A stretch of 64,000 nucleotides of DNA from Lithospermum erythrorhizon. Lineage: Eukaryota > Streptophyta > Magnoliopsida > Boraginales > Boraginaceae. The stretch lies in contig JADFUC010001482.1 of the NCBI GenBank assembly GCA_019722365.1, positions 18,161 through 82,160 of the forward strand, given 5' to 3'. Positions 11,661 to 24,149 of this stretch are shown here, piece by piece. The notes under the pieces are model-generated. The model made no database searches. It saw only the letters and a program-made list of their open reading frames with translations, and was not told the origin of the DNA. Position 1 is the stretch's first letter. Each line of letters starts with the position of its first letter. Position numbers and translations under genes: made by a program.

Positions 11661-12789
11661 TGATTAGCTTAATATTTGTCATAGTTTTAGGATAATTTGG
11701 GTAATTTTATTACCTTGCCATAATTGTTGTTTTATTGTTTAATTGACAAATATTATATATTATGTGACTGTGTTTTATTAGTTTATTTGGGAACATATGC
11801 TGAATTTGTAGATGAAAACCAAGCTATTAACCTTATGCCGAGTCATGTAATTTCTTCCTCGGAAGAGTGGACAAGAAGTCCTAAAAAATGAAAAGAAAAG
11901 AAGTCGATTTTCATACAAAAAGACGTCGTAGAATAAAATATCAGAAATGACTCCAATTTATATATAATCACGCTAGCAGAGATTCATTCATTCATTTTTC
12001 TTTGCGCGCAGCAATTGACATGGAAACCTGCAGCAGCTTATTACTCTTTGATTTTATCTGCTTCGTCAAGACAATCGATAAGATTTCTACTCTTATTCAT
12101 ACTCTAGTTAATTTATGCTTTCAAAGAATATTATTTGCTTAATTATTTCAAGATGAAGTATAGCTAAATTTATTATCATCAGGGGTTTTGACGTGAAATT
12201 GACAGCTGATTTTTCTTATCCTGATTTTGAGTTGTTATAATTGGGACTAAGATAATCATCAATATAATTTGATTCTATTTGTTTTAAAACCGCCAATTTT
12301 TATATGAGAATCCCTCGAAAGTATTTATAAACTCTAATCACATGCATAATAAATCATTAGTTAATTGTGCCGTTGTTATAATGGAAGCGAACACGCTGAT
12401 TGGTTTTGATAGATTTTCTTTATGCTTTCTGAAGTTTCTCACCTAATTAATTTTCACTAGTGACATAGAGATTAATTAACCGAGAACATTCGCAAACTCA
12501 TGGTCTAATGGTATACCGAACTAACGGTAAATTCTAATTCTGTCGAAGTAAATTCATTATTCGGCAGAGAATATCATAAAGGCCTGATACCCCAATCCTT
12601 TTTTATTCATAAGTTTTATCCCTTTTAATCAGCCATAGTTTAAGTTTATTTATTTTAGTCAATCAACCCAAATCATATTTCAACAACTACAATTAATTTA
12701 AGTGAAACAAGTTCCTCAAGTGATTCTGACTCATTCAGCATCAGACTACTACACGCACTATGCCATGAGGAATATAATTTGTTCCATCA
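11661..12789 (+). repeat. 5' LTR of the Athila-type element
   Basis: The LTR is 1129 bp and runs from TGATTAGCTTAATATTTGTC to ATTTGTTCCATCA. It pairs with 17153-18246 over its whole length, with roughly 80-85% identity by eye. Shared blocks include AATTGACAAATATTATATAT and TTTATTTTAGTCAATCAACC. Confidence 0.92.
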
Positions 12790-14400
12790 ATTTTTGGCGT
12801 CACAAGCCAGGAACTATATAATTATTTAAATTCCTTTTAGTAGTTGTTTTAGCTCTTAAGTTATTTTATATTTATTTTTTTGGTTATTTGATCTTTTGTT
12901 TCGAGTTGTGATATTACAGACGCTTGGTCGACGCTCATCGGGTCCTCGATGACACTTTGAACGACGATATCACAAACTTGAAGGAATAGAGTCAAAGTTC
13001 TAATTCTACAATAATGGCGATTCAACCGCAGCAGGAAGACAAATGAAAGACTCGTCATCGCCAGAGCGCGGATCATCCTTCTGTATTGTTCCTGACGATG
13101 CAACTAAAAAAATTTGAGTTGAGGAGTTTTCTTACCTATCCTGCCAACTTTCATGGGATTTATCCAATCACACTTTGAAATGAGCCTGGGATAAATGGGT
13201 AGGTAGCCCTCCCAATAAATGGAGTAACACATGAAATCCCCTTAAACCGGGCATATCGGTTATACTTTGAAAGATGTTCTTACATAGTGGTTTTTTTGTC
13301 TATACCTCCTCGCCCATTCATACATGGAGTGGCATGTACGAGAAGTTTGTGGCAAAGTTCTATACATAAGTAAATAGTGCAACATCGAGGAAGCAAGATT
13401 TCCTCAATTCCATCAAGATGATGATGGTGCCTTCCACCTAATGGATCGTTTATTATCATTGTTGATTCAGTGCCCTCATCATATGCTACCACATGGACTA
13501 CAACACTCATATTTTTATGATGCTCTAACTCCGACACATCAAACGATGGTTGACAATGCAGCCGGAGGTGCACTTGGTGGAAAGATAGTGGCAGAGATTC
13601 ATGAGATTTTTGAATCATTAGCTAATAATTCCTTGGTGTATGGTGTTAGGAGTATATCAGAGTACATGGAATAAATTTAATTCCAAATATCAATGTATGT
13701 ACAGCTGGCATCCAGCAAAGGCAAATTGAGCAAGTTTATCTATGAGTTTACACGGATCATCTAAGTGAAGCCTTCCTACGGTGTTGTTATTCTAAGATGT
13801 CGAACAAGCAAATGCCAACGTGGGTACAATTCAAGAATGAGGAACGACTTATTCAAACACCTACAACTGATGGAGGAATCATCCAATTTAAAGAATAACA
13901 GTATCATCCTAAGTAAGTGAATATTCATGCCAATAATGCACCCGCGGGGTCATGAGGTCACTGACTTAACTCTTACAAATGCTTAAGAATCGTGAAGCAC
14001 ATAATCGAACACTGGGCATCAATCGCAAAGCTAGGGAGATTCAGATGGGTCGGAATTGCAGAGGCTCATTTGCTTCTGAACCGGGAAGATTTCCAAGCCA
14101 ACCCGAACAGCAAACCCACTGCGTCATTTATGGCTAAATAAACCGAGGAGGTCAGAGCCCAGTGGAACTCTTCAAGTCAACCCGAGCAAAGAAATGCCAT
14201 CATGACTATGAGGAGTGGAAAACCCTAGATACCGGAGCTCATAGAGACAAGCGAGAAAGAGAGAAGAGACAAGAGAACAAGATGAAATGTTGATTAATGA
14301 GGAGAAGATCAGGCGCGGCTTGCTATGTTCCAATCGTACCATTCCCCAAAAGCGCCCTCCAGAAATAGATAAGTCTTTCTCTCGAACTCTAAGTGATATG
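12790..14400 (+). pseudogene. Athila gag remnant
   Basis: The best piece is 13441-13674, which reads CPHHMLPHGLQHSYFYDALT, then TMVDNAAGGALGGK, then IHEIFESLANNS. This is the Athila capsid pattern (CPHHG.P, FYNGL, VDAAAGG, E.IE..A.NN). A piece at about 14000-14110 (LGINRKAREIQMG ... PSQPEQ) matches the gag tail. The frame is broken several times between these pieces. Confidence 0.8.
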
Positions 14401-14509
14401 TTGCCCAAAGTCCCATGTTAATTTACCTCTTTAAACGTTCTAAAAATATCCTTCTTATGCCAATGCTCATTAAAGCAAACCACTGCAAGAGGCATTTCAA
14501 TGAAAGAAT

Positions 14510-14970
14510 TGTGGTGTCGTAGACATTAATGCAAGAATTGTGACAGAGTTGACTTCCAAAGCAAGGACCTAGTTTCATTATAGATATGAATTTAGGGGAC
14601 TTAAAAGGTAAAGCTATGCTAGATTTAGGTGCCAGTATCAATCTTATGCCCACTGTATCAAAAATTAGGATTGGGGGAGTAGCTTAAAAACCAACCAAAG
14701 ATGACTTTACAAAGCAATTTGATAATTCACTTAAGTATCCCAAAGGTATATTAGAGAACGCCCGTGGCCTCAAATTGATAAACTCATTGTCCCCTCAAGG
14801 TTGATTTTGTTCTTTTGAGACATAAAAAACGGGCAAGTTAGTAAGTATGAAACTCCAATTTTATCAGTGAGACCTTTTCCGGCATCAACTACTATTATTG
14901 ACGACGAATGGGAAGATCGAAAGCATGCTAGATCAAACAATTAATATTTGGTGTTTAACATTTTTTTATA
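14510..14970 (+). pseudogene. Athila retropepsin (protease) remnant
   Basis: The frame at 14566-14660 reads PSFIIDMNLGDLKGKAM and then LDLGASINLMP. This is the aspartic protease active site of Gypsy elements, with Asp at 14622-14624. Downstream a KLGLGELKPTKMTLQ-like segment is recognisable across frameshifts, then YPKGI. Pol normally continues into reverse transcriptase here, but the sequence stops matching by about 15.25 kb. Confidence 0.85.
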
Positions 14971-15389
14971 TACCAGTTAATGATTGTTTTTAGTTGATGA
15001 GTTGAGTACGTATTACTTGAAGCCGTTGTCTAGATAAAATGCATCAAGTCATACCTACTCCGTTAGTTGTTGTATTACTAACTCCGACAAAACATGTTCT
15101 AAATTTGAGCGTAAGGGAAGTTGTCGTTAATGATATCGACGCCGAAGAGAAACAAGTTTACTACTCCCTGCCCTTTAACGAAAGCAACACTCATGAGTTC
15201 GCTGCTCGAATGTTAGTTCAAAAGAAGTTTTAAATGCCAAGCTAACGTTCGATGAACTCTCTATAACGAAAGAGGAACGTACGGTCAAAGTGCTCGCAGG
15301 TCGCGTCCTCTCGTAATTTCGATGGAGGTAACCACGCCTTGCTCAAATGGGCAATACGACGCCGCCAGCGGGAGTAAACCCATCGTAGG

Positions 15390-15700
15390 CATTAGTGTAA
15401 TTTTATTTCATTATCGCTTTTATTACCTAGAATCGCCTCAAATTTAGCCCCCGAGGTCGATTTTGGGGCCCACTTCGGGAAGTTATGCCCAAATTCTAGC
15501 CCCGAGCTACTTGGGGCCTTTTCGTAATTTAGAAAAATAATTTGAAAACAAAACTGCAAAACGCGATCCTTCCTTTTCTCCTCCTTTTTTCTTTTCTTCT
15601 TCCCCCTTTTCACTAGAAGTTCCACCTCCCCGGATCCGCCTCCCCGCTTTTCCCCGCCGAGTGCCGCCGCCGCCGGAAGATCAATGAATAATTAATATTC
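15390..15700 (+). other. GC- and pyrimidine-rich segment in the place of deleted pol
   Basis: It holds CCCGAGGTCGATTTTGGGGC and GAGCTACTTGGGGCC, then a long CT-rich run at about 15565-15615 (TTCTCCTCC, CTTCTTCCCCC), then GCCGCCGCCGCCGG at about 15664. The composition differs from the rest of the element. It may be part of the Athila 3' region or a captured piece of host leader. No domain is visible. Confidence 0.4.
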
Positions 15701-15834
15701 AGCCGGCTTGACTTTATATAGTAATATTCCAGCCACCATTGACTTTTGCTTTCAAAAGCTATTGTGCCATATTTTCAGCTGAAGTTTGTTAACAAGGTTT
15801 GCTTCATTATTATCGTGTCAAGCTGAATTTTTCA

Positions 15835-15882
15835 GGTGCTTTGTGTCACATTGGGGACAATGTCACATTTGGGTTGGGGATG
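15835..15882 (+). promoter_or_regulatory. Hairpin motif of the Athila 3' untranslated region
   Basis: The words TGTCACATTGGGGACAATGT and CACATTTGGGTTGGGGA match the conserved CATTG(A/G)GGACAATG hairpin plus G-rich segment that Athila-like elements carry between the last ORF and the 3' LTR. The stem ACATTG/CAATGT closes on a GGGA loop. Its role is not established. Confidence 0.6.
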
Positions 15883-17152
15883 GACTTGATTTGTGTCTTC
15901 TCCGAGTTTGTGTTTTAATTGAGAGTGTAAAACTTGTCTCTCGTGATTTGTTTGTCAGGGATCCTTTCGTCAATGGCTGTATTTACGCATGCGGTGGACA
16001 CATTAGTAGACCTGATAAGGTTATGATTTTGATTGAGTATATTTCGGGAATCGCCTTGCTTCGCATGATCGACTAAATGTTGTGAGGATTTCAGTTTACG
16101 TGAGAAGCGGGATTTACCTATGTATTAATCAAAGTGAAGTTTTTGTGCCTTCGCTATTTAAATTTTCTTGATGCGTGATGCTCGCTCTGATACAATTCTT
16201 CGAACTTGTTTTGAACCCTATTTTGAATGTGCGCATGCATATGAATTTATATACTTAGGAAATACCCCACTTCTTCCTATAAAGTCAACCCTCCGTGTTA
16301 ACCCTTGTGCCTTGGCTGAGTGAGGTTGACCTCTTTGTTGTTTAAAACCACACTGTTTGAGCCTAAAGCCTTTGATTTTAAGAATTATCCAACTTTGAAA
16401 CTCCTCGAGGATTGCGATATTCCTTTAGATTCACCGCTAATAAGTGTTCTTTTTGTTATAAAGAGCATGCTGTGGGAGCTTATATCAACGAGAAAATGTC
16501 ACAGACCTTAACGTAGAAAAGAAAAAAAAGAAAAGCAAAAAAGAACTTAAAAAAAGATTGAAAAAAGAAACAAAATGCTTGTTTTATTGTGCTGTTTCCG
16601 CCTGTGGTCTGGGTGAGAGTTTGAAAAAAGTGTTGTATGTCGGGTACGGTAGTCAAGTAAGCCAAATCAGGCGAGGCTCTATTGTCAGGTAAAGGGGATT
16701 AAAATTATGTCTTTCACTCTGAATTTATTTAGATTTCATAATCATCATGTTTAGTCCCAGAGCCAAATATTTCCTACCTTAACACCTGAAGTCTCCGCTA
16801 CAACCTGTTCTCCGACCAGGTCAGATGCACGATGGATCAATCTGTCAAAGGATAACCAAACCTATAGAATGTACTTCAGACCGAGATCGAGGGTAAACAC
16901 CAGCCTGCAACATGCAATTGTCGAGCCGTGCGAAGAATTGAGAGATATCCATCGCTAGGAATTGTTTGAATCAATACGGATTAGGAAGATTGCGTGTTAG
17001 TCAAGTTTGACAAGATTTGTGCTTAATTTAAAGCCCATCCGAGTCTCGCTGAACTTGTTCCCTAATATATCAACTTGACTTTGGGGGATATACTTGCAAC
17101 AAAATGTGTCAATGTTTTTACTCGAGGACAAGTAAAGAGTCATGTGGGAGTT
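15883..17152 (+). other. Athila 3' untranslated region
   Basis: About 1.3 kb without coding signal precedes the 3' LTR. It ends CTCGAGGACAAGTAAAGAGT then CATGTGGGAGTT. This corresponds to the purine-rich GAGGACGAGCAAAG ... GGGGGAGTT segment that primes plus-strand synthesis in this lineage, here partly eroded. Confidence 0.6.
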
Positions 17153-18246
17153 TGATTAGTGAATATTTGTCATAGTTTTAGAATGATTTTGGGTACTTTA
17201 TTACCTAGTGAATTTGGTTTGTTTGGTCATTGCTTAATTGACAAATATTATATATTATGTGATTCCGGTGTTTTTATTATTATTTGGGAAATATATACAC
17301 TTAGACAGAAAATGCTAAAAGATAAGTTGGGCGGGTCATGTAATTTTCCGGAAGAGGACAAGAAGTCCACCGAAAGGAGCAGTAGTCCGATGAGCATAAA
17401 GTCTGTCAGAAAAATAAAAGACCTGGAATAACCTACTTATATATAATCACGCGCGAGACGGCAGAGATTCATTCATTCACTTTTTTCTTTGGCGGCAGAA
17501 TTATACGGAAATCTAAAAAGCAATTTATTATTTTTTATTTTTGACGCTTGCTGAAGACAATTGATAGTATTTCTACCTTTTATTCATACTCTAGTGTTAA
17601 TTTATGCCAATATTATTTATGAATTATTTCAGTATGAGTAGTAGCTAATTTTATTATTACTGGGGATTTTGATATAGCCTTGACAGTGTATTTTTCTATT
17701 CGGATTTTGGAGTTATTATAATTGCACTAGTATTAATCATTGAACTTAATTTGATTCATCGTTTTCAATTCTTTTGCATGAGAATCCCCAAAGATACGTG
17801 AACCCTAATCGAAAGCGGCGCATAATAGATCACTGATTGGGCTAATTAGTGTTGTTATAGGAAGTGTGCAAATACATCGACGGCTCTGATAGATCAAGGC
17901 TTCAAGTGCTTTAAATTTATTAATAGAGATTAATTGAACCGAGAACATTCGGTGAACCCGGCTAACTATCCAGAATGGACCTTAGTGTTGATAAATCTAT
18001 TATTCGGGTAGAGAATACTAACATCGTTAGGGGTGAAGTCGATACCCCTCGTAATCCTTGTCTGCTAAGTTTATCCCTTTTGACCCATTGCTAGTTTAAG
18101 TTTATTTATTTTAGTCAATCAACCCAAATAACATAGTTTTCCCAACAACTACAATTAATTTAAGTAAACAAGTTCTCGCGGATTCCATCTCTACTGAGTA
18201 ATCAGACACACTGTGTTTTGCGAGGAATATATAATTTATTCCATCA
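17153..18246 (+). repeat. 3' LTR of the Athila-type element
   Basis: The LTR is 1094 bp and runs from TGATTAGTGAATATTTGTC to ATTTATTCCATCA. It is followed at once by the TGTTC target duplication (18247-18251). It carries small indels relative to the 5' LTR. Confidence 0.92.
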
Positions 18247-18251
18247 TGTTC

Positions 18252-19459
18252 GGCCGCAAATATTTCAACCTGTTTGCAAACGATTTCAAGAATGAATTAA
18301 TTGTCTTAATTTTTTTTATATAATTTTTATTCTTAGTCGCTAAAAACGTGGGCACATTAGCAACAAAGCCTACAAGATCATTTGCTGCAAATAATGTATT
18401 GTATATTTATTGCATATCCTAGCTAATTATTTCTTTTTTCTTTACTATTAACAATAACAAGTTCATAACAAGAATATTATATAATATGTGCATTTTCTTC
18501 TTAATATGGATGATAAATACATGTAAAAATTAAATATAAGCAGCTTGCAATTATTGGGTATGTGATTGTTGATAGTTGTTGTTCAATTTTATTATTTAGC
18601 ATAGTATAATATTTTCAATATTAAACCTCCCAATTTATGCAACGATTTTCTACATGCATCGCAACGGGTTCATAAGACTGTGGCAACATTGTCAAGTACA
18701 AACTCGTGGTAATTCTTGATTTCTTTTTCAAATAAAAAAATAAGAAGTTTATAATAATACTATCATACCATATGTGTTATATATCTATTAAAATAAATAA
18801 TATATACAAGCTACGAGTTGAATATGTCCAAGTAACGTTTATTTTTTTTATAGTTAATGCATAATATTAATCAAAAGAAGCTTGCCTATAGCATTCAAGA
18901 ATGAATTAAAAGTGCCGATAACAACATCCTCCAAGTAACATTTCTAATTATGCATTCACGAATTATAAATAAATTTCTCTTTGATTAATTACCTCCATAT
19001 AGAAATATATATTACCAGTGTTCTATATTTTCATATTATGAATACAAATATTATATTTTATGAAATTTGAAAAGGTTATATTAAAATTAATAACAAATTA
19101 GGATGGACCAAATAATAAAAAGTATAATATTTTCTTAAATTTTAAAAATTAAAATATAACTTTTAAAAAATTGAGTGGGACCAAGGTAGGCTCTGAGCTT
19201 AATATCAACAATAATGATATGATAATAGAATTATATTTGCAAATATAATTTACGAGATTCTGTAAAGAATCAGGCCGGTCACCTCCTTCTAGGCGGTTGG
19301 TTATTACTTCATCCATTTTCTTTGGGCCGTTTTTGGGCTTATTCGCATATAGATTAAAAAAAAATAAAAAAGAAGTCAAAGTTATTAAAAATATAAACAA
19401 GAATTAATCAAAACTATATAATTACTACGATAATTTAATAAAAAGAAGTCTCAGAGATA
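18252..19459. other. AT-rich intergenic stretch with old repeat traces
   Basis: No coding region is seen. Words such as GCAAACGATTT (18278), TCGCTAAAAACG (18338), GCAACGATTTTCTACATGCA (18639) and ATCGCAACGGG (18658) recur, and CAAGAATGAATTAA appears twice (about 18289 and 18896). This looks like a worn repeat, possibly the subterminal part of a DNA transposon. The class is not certain. Confidence 0.35.
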
Positions 19460-21060
19460 GTGAAAATTTATTAAGAAATTAAATTAAAATTAATTAAGAC
19501 GAATTAATCAAATTAATTAAACTGTTTACCAAAAGAAATGTCATGTGGTTGTGCGCTCGATCGAACTCAAATTTAATGTGTAAAAACCCTCACCAAACAA
19601 GGGTTTTTAGAAAATGGCCGAACAAGGGTTTTCGAGAAAATAGCCCGAATTAAATGTTTATTAAATTTAGGTTCAAGCTAAAAATCCTAATTTTATCACA
19701 TTAAATCGGCCATGTGGCTCGGAACAGCCCTGTGCCTACACTGGTCAAACGAAGACTGAAAGAATTTATATTTAAAACGAAGATCAGAGTATTTCACAAT
19801 ACGAAAATGTATCTAATGATCCGTAACCTTCCTATTAATAAGGGCCACAGATTTTATTAAGTCACTCTGGAGGCAAAATAATTCCTAAAATCATTTGCCT
19901 CGTGATCTTAAGATCGCGATCCACCAAAACAAACCAATCAAGTAGCATTCAAGGCCCGGAGGCCCAAATAAACCCCTCCCTTGTTAGAAAATCCATCCGA
20001 AAATCATCGTAAAATACCTCGAAAACACCAGAAAAATGCAGAGAACGATCTTTGTTCTGCTTAAATCTTTTAAACCGCCAACAAAACACCACGTGGTGGC
20101 AACAGCCTCCCCGAAATTAAGATATCGCATAAACGCATTAATTCTTCGTTTGAAGCAAAATCTATGAGAATCACCCTCGGGGATTTCTGTTAACGCTTCA
20201 AAAATTCAAGATTGCTTAAAAATAGCCCCGTATTATTCAAAAATCTTGAAGAACACGCGACATCTCAGTTTGATCATCAAGATATAAGAATACATCAATC
20301 GCTCGGGCCTCTATAAATTTTAAAACAAAGCCGTTAAAGCCCCCGTCGACGTGGTGCATTATCAAATGCGTTGAATGCCCACCTTCATACCGACCGTCAC
20401 CACAATAACAAGTCGCGGCGTCACAAGTGTATTTAGAAAGCAAAAGCAACGCTTACTTCAAAACTCAAATCAAATCACATCTGTGCCTAATCTCGCAAGT
20501 CCCCACCGCAGGCAAGAATCCTATCCAGCTACGCCTCACCGGTCATATCCCTTAAAGTCCCACCGTTGGTGTCCACCATCAAAGCATCTGCCTTTAAGTC
20601 CTACACTCTGCACTCTCGTGTAGTTCAAAAACAGTTCTAAAACCAAGTCCACATACCAACACGGAATATCAGCCAAGTATGGCCTCAAGCTCGGACTAAG
20701 CATCCCAAGTCCGTACTCAAGTCGCAGACATCAAGACTATGATGCATATGCGTCAGAATAGAGCACATATCCACCCAAACCAACTCAAGCCGGGCTTCAA
20801 TCAAGGCTGAAATGGAAACAATTAAGCTCCCATCAAGTTCAAATCAGCAAGCGCAAGCCAAACATCTCATAAAATCCAAAGAACGCTTTTAGGACTGCAT
20901 TGGACACCTATCCTCTCTCTGATCATAAAACCAGACATCAAGTACTTTCCCATAGTGGATTTTATTTTGTACCCCTTTAGTGTCATTAAAATTCTTCTTT
21001 AATACATAGCTTAAAAGATATCAAAATGTGAAAATGTTAATTTATACGCTGTAATGACAA
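19460..21060 (-). repeat. Dispersed 1.6-kb repeat, copy A (minus)
   Basis: The reverse complement of this interval matches about 45240-46950 on the plus strand from end to end. Matches include GGGGTACAAAATAAAATCCA, TTATGAGATGTTTGGCTTGC, TATGTGCTCTATTCTGACGC, CATAGTCTTGATG, TATTCCGTGTTGG, and at the far end GTTTAATTAATTTGATTAA before TTAATAAATTT. No ORF with a known domain was found. It is probably an LTR or solo LTR of an unidentified retroelement. Plain sequence divergence suggests an old copy. Confidence 0.65.
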
Positions 21061-21640
21061 AGATTTTGAAATAAAAAATTAAGACTGAAAGACAACCATG
21101 AGCGAAGATTTCATTGGTTATTACTTGATGATTGTCTATCACCGGCTCCTTTTTATATATTCCATCCACAATAGATTCTTTAAACATGATTTCGTGGGAG
21201 GAAATAAAATACTCCGTACCTTCATTTCTAATGATGGTGATATATTAATGCTCCGATTTAAGGTGTTCATACTTATGTGATAGTAGATACCTAATTAATG
21301 GTTAACATATTATAATGTTCTTTGTTGCACATGTAATTTTAATTATTGGATCTTAATCTACCTATATATTGACTAGTTCTCGTCAAATATACAATAAGAA
21401 CTGGGCCAACCAGATTTGAATCTAGTCGGTCGGGTAGTGACTGGCAGAGCCTATTTTTCGAAGTATTTCCGCAGGGGATACTTTCCTTTTTTCCTAACAG
21501 CATACACAATATACACATAACATAACAACGAGCACACATATTATACACTAAAATTATATTACAGTAAAAATGTTAATAGTTAGTAAATGTAAAATATGCA
21601 CCCATAATGTACACTAAGTAGGATTACCGGCTCATCTTGA
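21061..21640. other. Intergenic stretch, nothing recognised
   Basis: Short open frames of 60-70 codons occur without family features. No repeat structure is seen. Confidence 0.4.
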
Positions 21641-21925
21641 AATGCAGCTCATTGCTATTAACAATTAATAATTAATAATTAACATAATAAATAATTATTC
21701 AACATAATTAACAATTAATAATTATACAAGGGTATTAATAATTAATTTAGAATTGCCTTTTTTATTTTGATTATTATTTAATGAATAATTATTAATTATT
21801 AAATAAATAATAATCAAATTAAATAGAAACGTAATAATCCAAATTTATTATTAATTATTCCAAGGAGTATTAATAATATTTATTATTTTGATTATTAATT
21901 ATTTTTAATTAATAGTAATTCACAT
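21641..21925. repeat. AT-only low-complexity tract
   Basis: The tract consists almost wholly of ATTAATAATT-type words on both strands (for example ACAATTAATAATTAATAATT). It can fold back on itself at many positions. Confidence 0.7.
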
Positions 21926-22535
21926 CTTTAGTTTATAATTGCATATTGTAATAAGAATTACCTAAATAAATAATTTCACAAATTAATAACTCAAACGAAA
22001 TAAAATTAATTATTAAAATAATTTAACTAATAAATGCATATAAAACAAAAACTAAATTAACGTAAGAAATTAACATAAATACTTAAATTCCTTAAAAACT
22101 AACTTTCAGTATATAAGATTCCTAAGCATGATGAACATTCTTTTCTTACATTATAAAATATTGTAATTTGGAAAAAATATAAACATTTACTTTAACATTA
22201 CTAATTTCAATGATAAACAATAAATAACTAATATAGATATTATAATTCATTAATATTAATATTATGATTTGAAAATATAAAAAATACTTCTAAGTGTGGG
22301 CAGCGCTTGCTTCAGATCTACCTTTAGGGCGTTTACTTTCACGTTGGGTTATTTAACGATTATCTGGCGTGTGTCGGTGTTATACTTTACTTGAGCTTAA
22401 CATCTTTAGATTTATAATTGCATATTGTAATAATTTTAAAAATTAATTACACAAATGAAATATATTTATTATTTAGGAAAATAATTTAACTAATAAATCC
22501 TTATAAAACAAAAAAAGTTAACATAATAAATAATT
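21926..22535 (+). repeat. Direct duplication (21926-22063 and 22400-22530)
   Basis: Two segments share ACATCTTTAG, TTTATAATTGCATATTGTAA, then AATAATTTAACTAATAAATG (or ATCC) and ATAAAACAAAAA. The spacing between the copies is about 475 bp. The interval between them contains a short less AT-rich patch at about 22300-22390 (CTACCTTTAGGGCGTTTACT). This could be the two long terminal arms of a small non-coding element or a simple local duplication. Confidence 0.6.
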
Positions 22536-24140
22536 AAGAGATTCATAACTACTCAATATATAAGATTTTAGCTGAGTCTATGTAGCGTAACTGAGAAGTA
22601 CTTTGATTGTGTATTTAATACCCTTGGAAACCTCTAATAAGAACTTGAAATATATATCGGTGTTTCAATGCGTAAATTAATATCTTAATGAGGCATTTGA
22701 GAAGGCGTACAATTGCGCTCGCAAAGAGATAAGTTGGGCACATTCTCCACCGTGAATTTTTACCGTGGAAATATAGCCATCCCCTTAGATCCTCGTTCCA
22801 TAATTTCAGACCTACTGCAAATTATGATTTTTATAAAAAAAATCTACATTATTTAGAGTACCAGGGCTCACCAATAAATCGTCATTTCCAGAACATGTAA
22901 CAAATTTGTTCCAGCTCTTTCTTTATTTGCAAGATGGGTTCACACTCAACCACCAAATCCATCAACTATATACTACTGGAGTATATTTTTATACTATAAT
23001 AAAATTCATTTCTTTATAGAAGAACATCCATTTTGGGTTCTCAATCCACCATCAAAGATAAAGAAATTAGCTTCCATCCGCTTCCCTAAGCAAGACATTA
23101 TTATTTAACTCATTGAAGTATTTCTTTAATCTAAACAAAATTTACGTGTAACACAATACAATTACTCCTCGTTGGACCACCTATAAAGAAGAGTAATTAT
23201 CAACAACTTTGACTGTCATGACTCATCTCTTAATCTGAGCATTTCTAGAATCAACTTCTTGATCTGTCTTTCTACTCCTAAAATTAGCTAGATTCTATTT
23301 GGATTTTGGTTTGTGGACTTAATTCGTTGTGCTTAGCAATTTCTTATACATATTATTGTGGTCCACTAAAGGTCCATTACCGAAAGAAGCTAAGATAGAA
23401 GACTGTGGATGGTGATTTAGGATTGTTGATTATACTCTAGTTATGGCACTTGTTGTTGTAATTACTTAAGATCAGTTTAAGATGATAATTGTTATATATA
23501 TTTATAATTCAAACAATTTATATATAAATATGATAGATAGTGTCATGATATTAAACATGGAGAGAATGATACATATAAATATAATATACAATCCCGAAAC
23601 CGTACATGATGAATTAAAGACTACAAGAGAATTACCCAATCTTTCTTTAATTAATTATTAATGGTCCATCATAGGTGTTGCGCTCTCTTAAGAACCAATT
23701 AGATTCTAGGTAGTGAGAATAAATACATCCAAGTGTAAAAGATTCAAGTTTGGATGGTTCTTATTGGTAAGATTTCGTCGTTATAAATTGAAGTTGCTTA
23801 TGAATTGTAGCTTTAGGGAACCATATTAAGCAAAAGTAATGTATATATGGACCCTTTCTATGCAGTAATTAACAATACATACCTTACTGTATATAGGAAC
23901 ATCGGATTTTTATTTTTGGTATGTATTCAATACAATAAAAATATTATGGGGCCAAAATGACATCAAAAATCACTAATCTTTATTAATTTTTTTAAACTTG
24001 ATCATTTCTATTTTTGATAATGATTGTTTTAGATATCTTCATTACAAATTCGGTTAAATTTGAATGCTTAGAGCGTATTTTGGGAGTTGACTACTTTATT
24101 TTAAAAGCGTTTTTTAAACATTTTTAACAAAGAAGTATTT
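22536..24140. other. AT-rich intergenic stretch, nothing recognised
   Basis: No ORF with a domain is present. Near 24070 the words GAGCGTATTTTGGGAGTTGA and TATTTTAAAAGCGTTTTTTA resemble the ends of common plant MITEs, but a matching inverted end was not found. Confidence 0.4.
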
Positions 24141-24149
24141 ATAATGCTT

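Larger units (their letters stand above)
11661..18246 (+). mobile_element. Athila-type Ty3/Gypsy element, internally deleted
   Basis: The LTRs 11661-12789 and 17153-18246 begin TGATTAG and end CCATCA. They are flanked by a perfect 5-bp duplication, TGTTC, at 11656-11660 and 18247-18251. Right after the 5' LTR the sequence ATTTTTGGCGTCACAAGCC resembles the TTTTTGGCGCCGTTGCCGGGG segment found there in Athila-like elements. Gag and protease remnants follow. Only about 2.2 kb separates the protease from the 3' LTR, and no reverse transcriptase, RNase H or integrase is seen, so this is a non-autonomous deletion derivative. Confidence 0.92.
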
